Assembly (NCBI GenBank): GCA_016933965.1
Contig: JAFGTS010000037.1
Span: 20,544 to 84,543, forward strand
DNA length: 64,000 bases
From: Deltaproteobacteria bacterium
Lineage (GTDB): Bacteria > Desulfobacterota > Syntrophia > Syntrophales > UBA2210
Direction: 5' to 3'
Positions 35,088 to 44,434 of the stretch are shown here, one piece after another. The position numbers were made by a program, and so were the translations under genes. Positions within the stretch are counted from its first letter, which is position 1. Each line of letters begins with the position of its first letter. A model generated the notes under the pieces. That model was not told the DNA's origin. It saw nothing but the letters and a program-made list of their open reading frames with translations, and made no database searches.

Positions 35088-36698
35088 TCACGGGGTTTTA
35101 CCTTCTTCGGGTTCCGCCGTTTCGAGGCGGGTGATCTCGTCGACGATGAATATGCCGGCTTTTTCGCTGTGGGTTTCCTTGTTGCTTGCCATCATTTCAA
35201 GCCGCGCCGACGGCATGAGCTCGACCATTCTCTCCATCTCCCTGATTCCGTGCAGCTTGTCGGCCGTCGCGCCGACGATGATGACCGGCGCGGTTATATG
35301 AGGCAGCTTGTCCCAGAGGCTGTATGTACTGAGTGCCAGGGCGTTCGCCTGGAGTCTTCGCGGTTCCGCCGCGTCCATGGTCCCTTCGTACTTCTTGACC
35401 TGTTCCGGTTCCTTTTTCTTGTCGAGCCTTACATTCCGAAGGTACCACTTGATGGCCGGTTTCGCCGCGCCGTATAGGGATGCCGGGGCGTAGCGGATCA
35501 GGGGTATTCCCCAGGAAGGGAAGGGAAATGCCGGATTGGGGGCGATCATGACGGCCAGCCGGCACTGCCTGAGCCCCTGGCTGAGGTAATCAAGCACGAC
35601 GGTGGAGCCCAGTGAACTGCCGACGAAATAGAAAGGCTGTTCTTCCGGGACGAAACGTTCCAGTACCGCGTGTATGTCGGCCGTAATGCGGGACACGGAA
35701 AAATCGACGTCACATATCTTTTTCGATTCCGGGAGGCGGGCACTGATCTTTTCCCGTGTCTCCACATAGAGGGTTCGAAAGGAGGGCGTCAGTTTCTTCA
35801 AGACCCCCGTCCAGCCTGTTATGAGCGATATCCAGCCGGCCACGAAGACAACCACCGGCCGGCCCGGCTCGTGTCGGGAGGGGATGAATTCCGTCACCCG
35901 AATGGCTGCCCCGTCGGAGAGAGGAACGAAGTGCTCAACCACCGTCGTGTCCGGTTCCGTAAACGTGCTGTAGTCACCGGTGGTTTCACCGGTACCGTGG
36001 AGGGTGGCGGCCCAGGAGGAAGAGGGCTCCGCTTCCATTTCAGCGACCCAGAGGGGGTGTCGTTCCCGGGCATAGTCGAGTTTCACGGCGCCCGTGAAGA
36101 TGCCCCGGAGCATGGGACGGTTGGGCTTGATGACAATGGCCGCAATATGGGCGAAAAAGGCCAGGAGGAAGAGGATGAAGAAGACATTATGTACCCAGGT
36201 CGCCCAGAGTGTCATGGTGATGGACATCTGCGGGTCGTAGATATTTTTGTAGGTCTTGATGAGCCCGGACAAGATGAGCATGGCGATGATGAACGCCATC
36301 CCCGCATAGGCGAGGCGCTGTTCCGGAAGATATTTGTGAAAGGGCGGTTCCTTTCCCAGGCCGAAAAAGGTCTTGATGACCTTGGCCGACTCGGTCAGAT
36401 CACCCTTCCGGGGTATCATGCCCCGATCACCGCGCAGGCCATGGTAGACGACATGAAAGAGACAGGCCGCCGTGAAGACGACGGCCGCCGCGTAGTGGAT
36501 CGTAAGCGATGTTATGAAATCGCCCGACCAGGAAAAACCGGGGATCTCGGTTACGTAATATCGTTTTGCGATCGGCAGTTCGAAGATCCCCGTCAGCGTC
36601 AGGAGAAGGCCTGAGATCGCGATGGACCAGTGCTCCAGAAGTTCCAGAAGATTGTGCCGCACCGCCAGGCCTTTGTCCGCAATGATCCTGTCAGACAT
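35088..36698 (-). CDS. Cytochrome b membrane domain fused to an alpha/beta hydrolase
   Basis: 536 residues from ATG 36698 (GGGGAG 7 bases before). Residues ~1-220 are a di-haem cytochrome b like the gamma subunit of formate dehydrogenase: helix with RHNLLELLEHWSIAISGLLL, TSLTIHYAAAVVFTAACLFH and TWVHNVFFILFLLAFFAHIA, with candidate haem His. Residues ~255-536 are an alpha/beta hydrolase: oxyanion region VVVFVAGWISL, nucleophile elbow YFVGSSLGSTVVLDYL (Ser in GSSLG), acid in IIVGATADKLHG, and His in SNKETHSEKAG. The reading frame is continuous, with no in-frame stop or shift. Starts 4 bases after the Fe-S protein gene. Electron role probably quinone-linked; the hydrolase role is unknown. Confidence 0.85.
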   Translation of the reverse strand: MSDRIIADKGLAVRHNLLELLEHWSIAISGLLLTLTGIFELPIAKRYYVTEIPGFSWSGDFITSLTIHYAAAVVFTAACLFHVVYHGLRGDRGMIPRKGDLTESAKVIKTFFGLGKEPPFHKYLPEQRLAYAGMAFIIAMLILSGLIKTYKNIYDPQMSITMTLWATWVHNVFFILFLLAFFAHIAAIVIKPNRPMLRGIFTGAVKLDYARERHPLWVAEMEAEPSSSWAATLHGTGETTGDYSTFTEPDTTVVEHFVPLSDGAAIRVTEFIPSRHEPGRPVVVFVAGWISLITGWTGVLKKLTPSFRTLYVETREKISARLPESKKICDVDFSVSRITADIHAVLERFVPEEQPFYFVGSSLGSTVVLDYLSQGLRQCRLAVMIAPNPAFPFPSWGIPLIRYAPASLYGAAKPAIKWYLRNVRLDKKKEPEQVKKYEGTMDAAEPRRLQANALALSTYSLWDKLPHITAPVIIVGATADKLHGIREMERMVELMPSARLEMMASNKETHSEKAGIFIVDEITRLETAEPEEGKTP

Positions 36699-36702
36699 GT
36701 TC

Positions 36703-37701
36703 TCACTCCCCCTTCCTCTTATCGCGTCCATCGGCCCGCGGCACGAGGGCGCCCGCGAGACCAGCGATGATGCCTATCAGCGGTGCTCCGATCAACGCGA
36801 ACTTTCCGGCGAGGTCCGTCTCTTCCATACGGCGCGTTGCCGGACCGAGATGCGGTAGTCCGGGTCCTTTCGGGATCACCTCGTTCAGTTTCTCAAAGGG
36901 GACGGGAGAGACGTAGAGGGTCGCCGTTCCCCCGTTCTCCCGCTCTCCGTAAATATAACCGTCCATTGCCGCGGCTCGCCTCCTCGCCTCCTGGTATATC
37001 TGGTCCCGCTCTCCAATGAGCAGGGCGCCCCGGGGGCAGGCGGCGATACAGCCAGGTGTTTCACCACGGGCCAGCAGATCATGACAGAGGTCGCATTTGA
37101 AGAGGACACCGTTTCCCGCAAGAGTGGGAAGCAGGTGAAGGTAGATACCCACTCCCGATTGGCGTTGCGGGATGGACCAGGGACAGACGGTGCGACACTT
37201 CGCACCACCTAAGCAGAGGTGCCTGTTTATCACGACGGCGCCGTCCTCGTACTTGTGGTTGGCGGAAAAGGGACAGATCGTGGCACAGGCTGGATTATCG
37301 CAGTGCATGCACCGGCGGGGGATAAAAAGTGTGCGCCGTTGCCCCTTCCAGGTTACCTCCGCCTTTTCCACAAAGATCAGATTGTAGGGTGTCAGCCGGT
37401 CTGTGACGTCCTTTTTCTGCGACCAGTCTTCAATGATGCGCCGCGGGTACGGTACGGGGATCGGGTTCACCGGTTCGGGCATCCGCGCCAGGTTGATGTC
37501 CCGGCATGCCGCCACGCAGGCCGGCAGTTGCCGGTCCCGGCATCCGTCGCAGAGGGAAAGGTCGATAATTGTGGTGTATCCCCTCGTTCCGGCGGCACAG
37601 GTGCCGCGGGGCAGGGCAATTCCCGCGAGAGACGTCAGGCCGGCCGTCACCGCGAGGAACGACCGACGTGTTATGCCGGTATTTTCGTGCTGGTCCATCA
37701 C
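36703..37701 (-). CDS. Tat-exported four-cluster Fe-S electron-transfer protein (HybA/FdhB-like, ExtO-like)
   Basis: 332 residues. Twin-arginine signal TRRSFLAVTAGL near residue 12, then Cys groups: CDGCRDRQLPACVAAC, RRCMHCDNPACATICPFS, CLGGAKCRTVCPWS, FKCDLCHDLLARGETPGCIAACP. The layout matches periplasmic beta subunits that bind four [4Fe-4S] clusters, and a C-terminal helix (GKFALIGAPLIGIIAGLAGA) anchors it. It should pass electrons between the membrane cytochrome b (next gene) and a periplasmic cytochrome. 193-base gap from the preceding nine-haem gene. Confidence 0.88.
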   Translation of the reverse strand: MMDQHENTGITRRSFLAVTAGLTSLAGIALPRGTCAAGTRGYTTIIDLSLCDGCRDRQLPACVAACRDINLARMPEPVNPIPVPYPRRIIEDWSQKKDVTDRLTPYNLIFVEKAEVTWKGQRRTLFIPRRCMHCDNPACATICPFSANHKYEDGAVVINRHLCLGGAKCRTVCPWSIPQRQSGVGIYLHLLPTLAGNGVLFKCDLCHDLLARGETPGCIAACPRGALLIGERDQIYQEARRRAAAMDGYIYGERENGGTATLYVSPVPFEKLNEVIPKGPGLPHLGPATRRMEETDLAGKFALIGAPLIGIIAGLAGALVPRADGRDKRKGE

Positions 37702-37894
37702 ATTGTTCCCCTTCTATTTTTTAGAACGATACCTTCATCTTCCTTCTTCGTTACCATCCGCAGAGGTGCGTATTTTCTTCCTCTGCCGGTGTGCCCGTCG
37801 TTTTATGTGATGTGGCCCGGAACCTGCGTAATTTCCCGATGCTTCTCAGGCAGCGGATGCGGTCGGTTCGGTTCGCTCCCCGGTACCTCGAATG

Positions 37895-39802
37895 TCACAG
37901 AAACAACAAGGACCACATGATGATAACGGCCAGGAACAGGCCGAGAATCAGACTGGCCAGCCCGAAGGCTGCGGCGGCAAGCTTGGTGAATATCCCCGGA
38001 TGTCCCCGTTTGAGTTCCTCCAGCTTTCCCTCGGCGACCAGTTTTTCATAGTGTTCCCGCTTTTCCTCATACAGTTCATGCAGGCTGAGCCGTCCCGTGA
38101 AGATGGTGCGATCCATGGGGAACTTTTTCGGGATCAGGTGAGTATTGAAGAAATGCACCGTGAATATGAACAGGGCTGCCAGAAGGGCTTCCTCGGAGTG
38201 AAGCAGGGCCGCGACGTTGAGCACCCATCCAGGGAAGAGATAGGAGGTCCATTCAGGGACCATGAGAAATATTCCCGAACCGCCGATGATCGCCATACCC
38301 CAGAAGACGGCGAGGAAGTCGAATTTCTCCCAGTATGTCCACCGGTCGAACTTTGGTTGTTCTCCCCGGTCAAAGAACCACTTGAACATGCCCTTCATGT
38401 CCTGCAAGTCCTTTTTGTTGAAGAAGAGGGATTCGGCACTGAAAAGGCGCGTCAGCCATCCCCGCGTCCTCTCCTGTTTCGGGAAGAGGTAGCGCAGGGT
38501 GCGTGCCAGGATGTAGAAAAAGAGAACGAAAAGCACTACCGCCGCGGTTCGGTGAAATATTCCCGCCAGGGAAACACCGCCCCAGATATCAATAAAGATC
38601 CGTGCCCAGGGAGCGTCATGATATTTCAGCGGGAATCCCGTCGCGACAAGCGTCAGGAAGGAGATCACCAGCAGAATATGGATCAGGATGTCCTTTCGTG
38701 AGAACCTCTCGATGGATTGCAGGCTTTCCGTGTCGGACATGGGAAGTTTCGGTTTGATGCCCATTTTTTCCATGTAATGTTTGTCCCAGTAAGTTTTGCG
38801 CCACCACAGGAAGGTGTGTATCCAGAAAAAGATGAATGTCACCGTCAGCAGCCCGACCATGAAGACGTTGGTCCAGTAAAGCGCGGGGTATCGCTCCCGG
38901 TTGCTGAAATCGGGATGGGCCTGGTACCGGACGAATCGCGGATGAAACCCTGTGTGACATTTTCCGCAGTTGTTCACCAGGTTGTCGGGATTGATCGTCG
39001 ATGCGGGATCTTCCTTGGGAAGAATGTTGTGCGATGTATGGCAGTCCGCGCACCCGGCGACACGTGTCGGATGTCCGATATCCTGAACCTTTCCGTGATA
39101 TGTTCTGCGGTACGCCGCGACGGTCGACAGGGAAAGGCAGTTCCGCGCCATCATTTCCCGGTCATCGTGACACCGGATACAGGTCAGGGTATAAAATTCC
39201 CGCGCCTCGGCGGGATATTCCTCCTGGGATGTGTGATACACCCGGGTGCTGTGCAGTCCGTGGCAGTCGGAGCAGGTCGCTGCGTCCTCGTTTCCCTCCG
39301 CCACGGCGATCCCGTGACCCGAATGAGCGTATTCCTCGTTGGCATGACATTCCGTGCATGTATCGAGGACGGCCTTTTTCAATGATGTCTCTCTGGGGGT
39401 GACGGCGTGAATGTCCCGGTGACAATCGTAACACTGAAAATCCTGATACAGGTAATGATAGTTATGGATGTATTCCTCCGCCACGGCGCCGTGGCAGGCC
39501 CCGCAGGCCGTGAGAGAGGGCTTTGTCTCGCCGTTCATGTGACGTTCCATGTTATCAATGTTGCCGTGACAACCCGTGCATCCCTGAGGCGCGTGAACTG
39601 AAGCGGGATAGGCCGTCCGGTACAGGTGATCGTCATGACAGGAGAGGCAGTCCACACAGGTCGCGGCGGTCCCCTCGGCGGCAGGGTACGGCCTGTCCCC
39701 GGAGGCTGCGGACAATGGGGGGGAAAGTATCACACAAACCGTTACAGCGGCAAGAAGACCGTGAAGTATCCATGCTCTTACCGAAACCGCGCCGTCACCC
39801 AT
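37895..39802 (-). CDS. Nine-haem cytochrome c fused to membrane cytochrome b
   Basis: 635 residues. After a signal segment (HGLLAAVTVCVILSPPLSAA), the periplasmic part (~35-295) has nine CXXCH sites: CLSCH, CTGCH, CGACH, CYDCH, CTECH, CSDCH, CIRCH, CADCH and CGKCH. From ~310 the protein has at least five membrane helices (VFMVGLLTVTFIFFWIHTFL; ILIHILLVISFLTLVATGFP; TAAVVLFVLFFYILARTL; FLAVFWGMAIIGGSGIFLMV; C-terminal AAFGLASLILGLFLAVIIMW) of cytochrome b type with conserved His. Likely a quinol/quinone:cytochrome module linking the membrane pool to periplasmic haems. Starts directly after the rhodanese gene. Confidence 0.88.
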   Translation of the reverse strand: MGDGAVSVRAWILHGLLAAVTVCVILSPPLSAASGDRPYPAAEGTAATCVDCLSCHDDHLYRTAYPASVHAPQGCTGCHGNIDNMERHMNGETKPSLTACGACHGAVAEEYIHNYHYLYQDFQCYDCHRDIHAVTPRETSLKKAVLDTCTECHANEEYAHSGHGIAVAEGNEDAATCSDCHGLHSTRVYHTSQEEYPAEAREFYTLTCIRCHDDREMMARNCLSLSTVAAYRRTYHGKVQDIGHPTRVAGCADCHTSHNILPKEDPASTINPDNLVNNCGKCHTGFHPRFVRYQAHPDFSNRERYPALYWTNVFMVGLLTVTFIFFWIHTFLWWRKTYWDKHYMEKMGIKPKLPMSDTESLQSIERFSRKDILIHILLVISFLTLVATGFPLKYHDAPWARIFIDIWGGVSLAGIFHRTAAVVLFVLFFYILARTLRYLFPKQERTRGWLTRLFSAESLFFNKKDLQDMKGMFKWFFDRGEQPKFDRWTYWEKFDFLAVFWGMAIIGGSGIFLMVPEWTSYLFPGWVLNVAALLHSEEALLAALFIFTVHFFNTHLIPKKFPMDRTIFTGRLSLHELYEEKREHYEKLVAEGKLEELKRGHPGIFTKLAAAAFGLASLILGLFLAVIIMWSLLFL

Positions 39803-40567
39803 CTATTTCCTCCTCTTCATGAAGGATCGCCAGTCCTTCATCCCGCCGAAAAGCCGCTGTATGTCGACCAGTCCCCGTTCGTACAGGTAACACGCGGCGA
39901 GAAAGGACCGATGGCCCTCTTCGTCAACCACGACGATCTTTCTGTTCATGGGCAGTTCCCGGCAGGCATCCTCAAGTTCGTCAAAGGGAATGTTGACCGC
40001 TCCCGGAACATGCTCCCTCTCGAAGAGGTCCCCGGTCCTGATATCGAGGACCAGGATGTTCTGTTTCTCATCGATCAGACGGCTGAGGACTTTCGGTTTT
40101 ATCGATGCTATTCCTTTTCGGGGAATGCGGCGTTCCGATTCAACGGCATAGCCCGCTTCCTTCCAGGCGGGAAGGCCGCCGTCAAGGATGAAAACGTTCC
40201 GGTACCCGAGACCGCGGGCTTTGTCGGCGGCGTGAATGCTCCGGTGACAGCCGGTGCTGGCGCAGTAAACTATGATGGGCCGATCCCGGTTTTCGATCAG
40301 GGCCGGGGCCGTTTTCTCAAATTCCGGACAGGCGATGCAGAGAGACCCGGGGATCCTGTGGTCCCGGCATTCGATGGCGCTCATGGTATTGACGAACAGG
40401 GTGTCGTCCCGTTCATCCATCATGCGATGCGCTTCACCCGGTGTTATCACCGGCGGTCCCGTGTCGACGGCCCCTCCGGCAAGAGCGGTTCCCGCGACGA
40501 TCCACAGCACCGGAAGAAGGCACCACCACCGGCACGTCCTTCTATTTTTTGATGTCGGTGATCTCAT
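39803..40567 (-). CDS. Exported tandem-rhodanese protein (ExtH-like)
   Basis: 254 residues from ATG 40567, which lies inside the end of the selenocytochrome gene (26-base overlap). Hydrophobic export signal CRWWCLLPVLWIVAGTALAG. First rhodanese domain has active-site Cys in IIVYCASTGCHRS; the second (ending EEGHRSFLAACYL) has no Cys in the equivalent loop, so it is probably non-catalytic. Rhodaneses move sulfur or bind related oxyanions. A rhodanese beside a multihaem reductase recalls the Geobacter ext cluster (from memory). Confidence 0.85.
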   Translation of the reverse strand: MRSPTSKNRRTCRWWCLLPVLWIVAGTALAGGAVDTGPPVITPGEAHRMMDERDDTLFVNTMSAIECRDHRIPGSLCIACPEFEKTAPALIENRDRPIIVYCASTGCHRSIHAADKARGLGYRNVFILDGGLPAWKEAGYAVESERRIPRKGIASIKPKVLSRLIDEKQNILVLDIRTGDLFEREHVPGAVNIPFDELEDACRELPMNRKIVVVDEEGHRSFLAACYLYERGLVDIQRLFGGMKDWRSFMKRRK

Positions 40568-42563
40568 CGGGTACGGGCACCTCTTCAAATCCCCAGTGGT
40601 ACATCTGCGGTTCCGCGTTCGGCTCCCTGGGTGTCGGGTAATCCTGCGTCAGAAAACGTCCCGGATTGCTGACGATCATTTTTGTGAAAAACACAGATGT
40701 GTCTGAGTGACAGTCATAGCATCCCCTGGGTTTTCCTTTTGACCCGTAAGTCATCCGTTTCTCGACAGGGACGATGTTGTGATGGACGGGGAAGTTGTGG
40801 GGGTGAGTGGTGAACGGGTCGTCATAGGAAACAACGACCCCGTCCTTCAGCTCATATATCCTGTCGGACACGAAAACCACGTTGGAAAATCCCATTTCCG
40901 TCAGCGCTTCGATCATGGCCTTGATCGTATCATCGGTGGCTATGGTGGGGCGTTTTACCGCGTTTCCGTTCACGTCCCTGACGGCGGCGAGGGTGGGTTC
41001 GGGAATGCCGTCATAGGCCTTTTTCACGTATTTCAGTATGATGGGCCTGACCTCCATCATATCCGTTTTTTCACCGAACCACTGGGCGACCTTGGAGACG
41101 ACGGGAATATACTGTTCGCCGAGACCGTTCCGGGCATCGTACCGGGTTATCCAGGGAGTCCAGGGTTCCGGGGCCAGAATGCCGAAATCGTCACTCCAGG
41201 TGATGGTTTCCAGGGTTGCCGCCGTGTACCAGACCTGCTTTCCCATGGCCATGTCAAGCAGGTACCCCGAGAGGGCAGGCTGCCTCGTGGAGTGGCAGTT
41301 TGCACAGCTTATCATGTCGAAATGGAACATGGCGCCGGGAAATTTCTCTTGGTGAACCGCCGAGGGGTTCTTGGCCTTTTCCGGCATGCCCGGACGTGTC
41401 GGCCGGTATTTCCCCTCCAGGTGGCATGCCGCGCAGGTCTTCATTCCCATGCCGTCGAGATCGTTACGGACGCTCCCCAGGGGATGCCAGCCCTTGGCTA
41501 TCTGGTGTTCCAGCCGCTCTTTCCCGCTTGTTCCCACGAGACCGTGGCAGTCGGTACATTGAAATCCCGCCTTGACATGGGCGTCGAATTCCGGTTTGTG
41601 AACCCAGCCGACCTTTTTCTCGTCGGGGCCTTTGTGACATTGGAGACAGTTCTTTGTCGCGACCGTCTTCGATATGATGCTTCCGTTGAGCCGGCCGGAT
41701 CGGTCAAAGATATTCCGGTCTTCCCAGTGATAGGAAACGATCGGACGGTCCGAAAAATTCCAGGTTCCCACCATGAAATCCTTTGAACCCGGCACTGCGT
41801 CGGGGTCCTTGTACGTGAAAATGGCGCCCTCGATCTTCCCGAGGCCGGCGCCCGCTGTGGCCGCCCACCGGTAATTCCTGGCGTTTATCTGCTGATTCCG
41901 GGCGCCGAAGCTGTATGTTTTCGTATGACAGAGAAGGCAGTCTCCCTCGATGACGCCGCTTTCCTTGAAATGGCTCTTCCCGTCAGGGCTCAGATTGGAT
42001 GAGTAATCCCCGTCAAGGGGGTTGACGGACCTCCGTTCTCCCTCGACAAGATTCATTGAGTAATCGGCGGTTCCGTTCCATTTCCTGCCGTATTCCATGG
42101 AGCCGCCGCCGGGATGACACCAGCCGCAGGACGGCGATTTTACCTTTTTGGCGGGGTTCAGTTTCCCATACCCGCCGATCCAGTCATAGGTGGTCAGATC
42201 GATCTGTTTCGGGTCATCGTTGATCTTGCCGGCGACACGGCCGGACCTGCTCGCCGGCGGTCACCACTTGCCGAACATGCCCGGTGACAGGATCCACGGC
42301 TGCCGGGGGTTGTAAGAGTCGCTCATTTCATCGAATCCCTGCTGAAAGTGAAACCCCGAGGTGATGGTTGAATAGGGATGACATCCGCCGCAGGTCCTGC
42401 GCGGACTGTAAGGATCACCGTCGTTCCGTTCAGGGGTGATGATCTCTCCGTGTTCGTTCTTCAGCCGTACATCACGGTGTTTCCAGACACCGGCGTATGC
42501 ATAGGATAAGAAGCAGACGATGATAACGGCGGCAACTGTTCCAAGTACCAACTTCGGTTTCAT
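40542..42563 (-). CDS. Octahaem c-type cytochrome with predicted selenocysteine 101 (ExtKL-like)
   Basis: The frame runs from ATG 42563 (AGGAGG upstream) to 40542 with one internal UGA at 42263-42261. Read as Sec it gives 673 residues; read as stop it would leave a 100-residue piece and a second frame with no Shine-Dalgarno. N-terminal signal LVLGTVAAVIIVCFLSYAYA. Eight CXXCH sites: C58 (CGGCH), C146 (CGWCH), then CLLCH, CLQCH, CTDCH, CAACH, CANCH and CYDCH, so haem sites lie both before and after the UGA. Bases after UGA fold as a SECIS-like hairpin. The protein context is FGKW-Sec-PPASRSGRV. Alternatives: TGG to TGA error or mutation. Reductase substrate unknown; selenite/tellurite is suggested only by analogy. 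Confidence 0.8.
42228..42263 (-). promoter_or_regulatory. SECIS-like hairpin directing UGA to selenocysteine
   Basis: On the minus strand UGA (42263-42261) is followed by CC, then GCCGGCGA (42258-42251) pairing perfectly with TCGCCGGC (42235-42228) around a 15-base loop GCAGGTCCGGCCGTG. The loop starts GCAGGUC as in E. coli fdhF, and can form a short inner GC stem with a GGUC apical bulge. The loop lies 13 bases from UGA, slightly shorter than most bacterial SECIS elements. Confidence 0.75.
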
Positions 42564-42644
42564 GTCGGCCTCCTGTCGGCAGCGTCAGCCGAATGCTGGT
42601 GGTATGAGACGGTAAACGGTTGCTTGATCGAGTCGTATAGCAAA

Positions 42645-42672
42645 AATATACGGACTTCGGCCTGTAAGTCAA
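42645..42672 (-). promoter_or_regulatory. Promoter of the selenocytochrome operon
   Basis: Minus strand TTGACT (42672-42667), 16-base spacer, TATATT (42650-42645), with ATG about 80 bases downstream. No other operon start is obvious for the four following genes. Confidence 0.6.
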
Positions 42673-42735
42673 CGGCAAAGTTCTTTCCGGGGAGAGGGGG
42701 GCGGTGACGGTACAACCGGCTTCGCAGGCACTTGC

Positions 42736-44352
42736 TCAGGAATGGGGCATTACCATGAAGCGGAGGATGAAGACGGTTCCCTGCGGTTCGTTGTTCTCTA
42801 CATATATGTCGCCGCCGTATGTCTCCATGGCCTTTTTGACGATATGGAGGCCCAGGCCGGTACCGCCCTCAGTGCCGTGACTGAAGCCCTCTTCGAATAT
42901 CCTGGCCTTGATCGGATCGGGGATGCCGGAGCCGTGGTCGGCGATATGAAGTTCATAGGCTCCCTTGAGGTCCATCCCGGTGATGTCGATTCGATCCGTT
43001 CCGCTGTGTTTGACGGCGTTACCGATGATATTGTCCAGGACCGATTCGAGGAACTCATCGGCCATGACCTGGAACCCGGTTCCCGCCGTGTAAAACTCTA
43101 TCGATGGGTATGAAGGGATGATCTTTCGGACCATTCCTTCGATGTCGACCGGCTTCAAGTCCCGGTGCCGCGAGATGAACGATTCAAGCTCCCGCATCTG
43201 CCGGATCAGGTCCACGCTTCTGTCGATCTGCTGGTCGGCGTTTTCCAGCAATTCCGGTTCTTTTGAATCCCGGTAGAGGTCCAGGGCGCTTCTGATAGCC
43301 GTGAAATTGTTTATCAGATCGTGGCGCAGTATCTTGTTGATCAGTTCCAGGTGTTCGCGATAGGCCCGAAGTTCCTCTTCGTTCTTTTTACGGTTCGTGA
43401 TGTCCTTCGTGACCTCCACGATGCCGATGACATCTCCCCCGTTTCCGAATACGGGATATCCTATGACATCCCATATCCTGCCGTCAGGGGATACGATTTC
43501 AGCTCTGGCGGGCGCTTTTGTCTCCATCGCCGTAACAATGGGGCAGTTTTCGCAGGTCGTGCTCCGGCCGTGCCAGAGCTCGAAACAGTGACGGCCGATT
43601 ATGTCCTCCCGGTTCATGTTGACTGATTCGGCGGCCACATTGTTTACCCAGACAATGTTCATGGACCGGTCCTGGTATGCGACCAGTTCGGTCATGCTGT
43701 CCAGGATCGCGGCCTTTTCCCTCTCGCTCCGTTGCAAGGCCTCCTCGGCCCGTTTCCGAGCTGTTATGTCCTCGGAGAAGATCGCAAGGCGCTCCACCTT
43801 TCCTCCGTTGAAGAGGGGAAAGATACTGGTATTGTAAAGCCTGCCTGATCGCCCACCTTCGAAGGATACGGAGCCGCCGGTTTCGATGACCTCCTGATTA
43901 TGCTTCTCCCAGAGGGCGACAATGGCCGGTGGAAGAAGGTCATAGACGCACGAGCCCGGAAGGCTGTCCGCCGGCCGTCCGATACTGTCGGCCATTGAGG
44001 AGTTTGCCACCAGTATGGTTCCCCGGTGATCGATGAGCATGGCCGATTCATGGGTGGCGTTGAGCAGCGCCCGGGCCGTTTGCTCGTTGTGACGGACCCT
44101 CTTTTCAGCCGCCCTGAGCCTTCGGGTCACGATCTGTCCGCTGAGTCCCAGGAAAATGACCAGCGTGGCGACGATAAGGCGCATCCATGTTTCATGGGGA
44201 TCGGGGGTGAATATCTCGGAGTAGAGCGATCCATGATGAAAGATATAGACATGTACAAAAGCTTCCAGAAACCAGAAGAGCAGGGCGATACCCACACTGA
44301 TCAGGAAGAAATACCGGCTTATGACCGTCTCGCTGTTCCTCCGGTGGCTCAT
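42736..44352 (-). CDS. Membrane PAS-domain sensor histidine kinase
   Basis: 538 residues. Two N-terminal membrane helices (YFFLISVGIALLFWFLEAFV; LIVATLVIFLGLSGQIVTRR) flank a short periplasmic loop; then PAS (~90-200), second PAS/PAC (~210-320, including CENCPIV), a HisKA-like helix with phospho-His in KILRHDLINNFTAIRSALDL, and HATPase_c: DNIIGNAVKHSG, HGSGIPDPIKARIFEEGFSH, GTGLGLHIVKKAMETYGG. The response regulator is not visible nearby. It lies between the PDZ protein gene and the selenocytochrome operon, in the same orientation, so it may sense conditions for that operon (inference). Confidence 0.88.
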   Translation of the reverse strand: MSHRRNSETVISRYFFLISVGIALLFWFLEAFVHVYIFHHGSLYSEIFTPDPHETWMRLIVATLVIFLGLSGQIVTRRLRAAEKRVRHNEQTARALLNATHESAMLIDHRGTILVANSSMADSIGRPADSLPGSCVYDLLPPAIVALWEKHNQEVIETGGSVSFEGGRSGRLYNTSIFPLFNGGKVERLAIFSEDITARKRAEEALQRSEREKAAILDSMTELVAYQDRSMNIVWVNNVAAESVNMNREDIIGRHCFELWHGRSTTCENCPIVTAMETKAPARAEIVSPDGRIWDVIGYPVFGNGGDVIGIVEVTKDITNRKKNEEELRAYREHLELINKILRHDLINNFTAIRSALDLYRDSKEPELLENADQQIDRSVDLIRQMRELESFISRHRDLKPVDIEGMVRKIIPSYPSIEFYTAGTGFQVMADEFLESVLDNIIGNAVKHSGTDRIDITGMDLKGAYELHIADHGSGIPDPIKARIFEEGFSHGTEGGTGLGLHIVKKAMETYGGDIYVENNEPQGTVFILRFMVMPHS

Positions 44353-44434
44353 GATGTTTTTTTTGTGGTGAAGACGGGGAAAGAACTCCCCGCAGGATAA
44401 AGTGAAGGTCTTTCCCCTTCATGAATAATAAACC

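Noticed and set aside
42261..42563. Two separate cytochrome genes (100 and 518 residues) instead of one selenoprotein
   Set aside because: Same frame, no ribosome site before the second ATG, a haem motif (CGWCH) between UGA and that ATG, and a SECIS-like hairpin.
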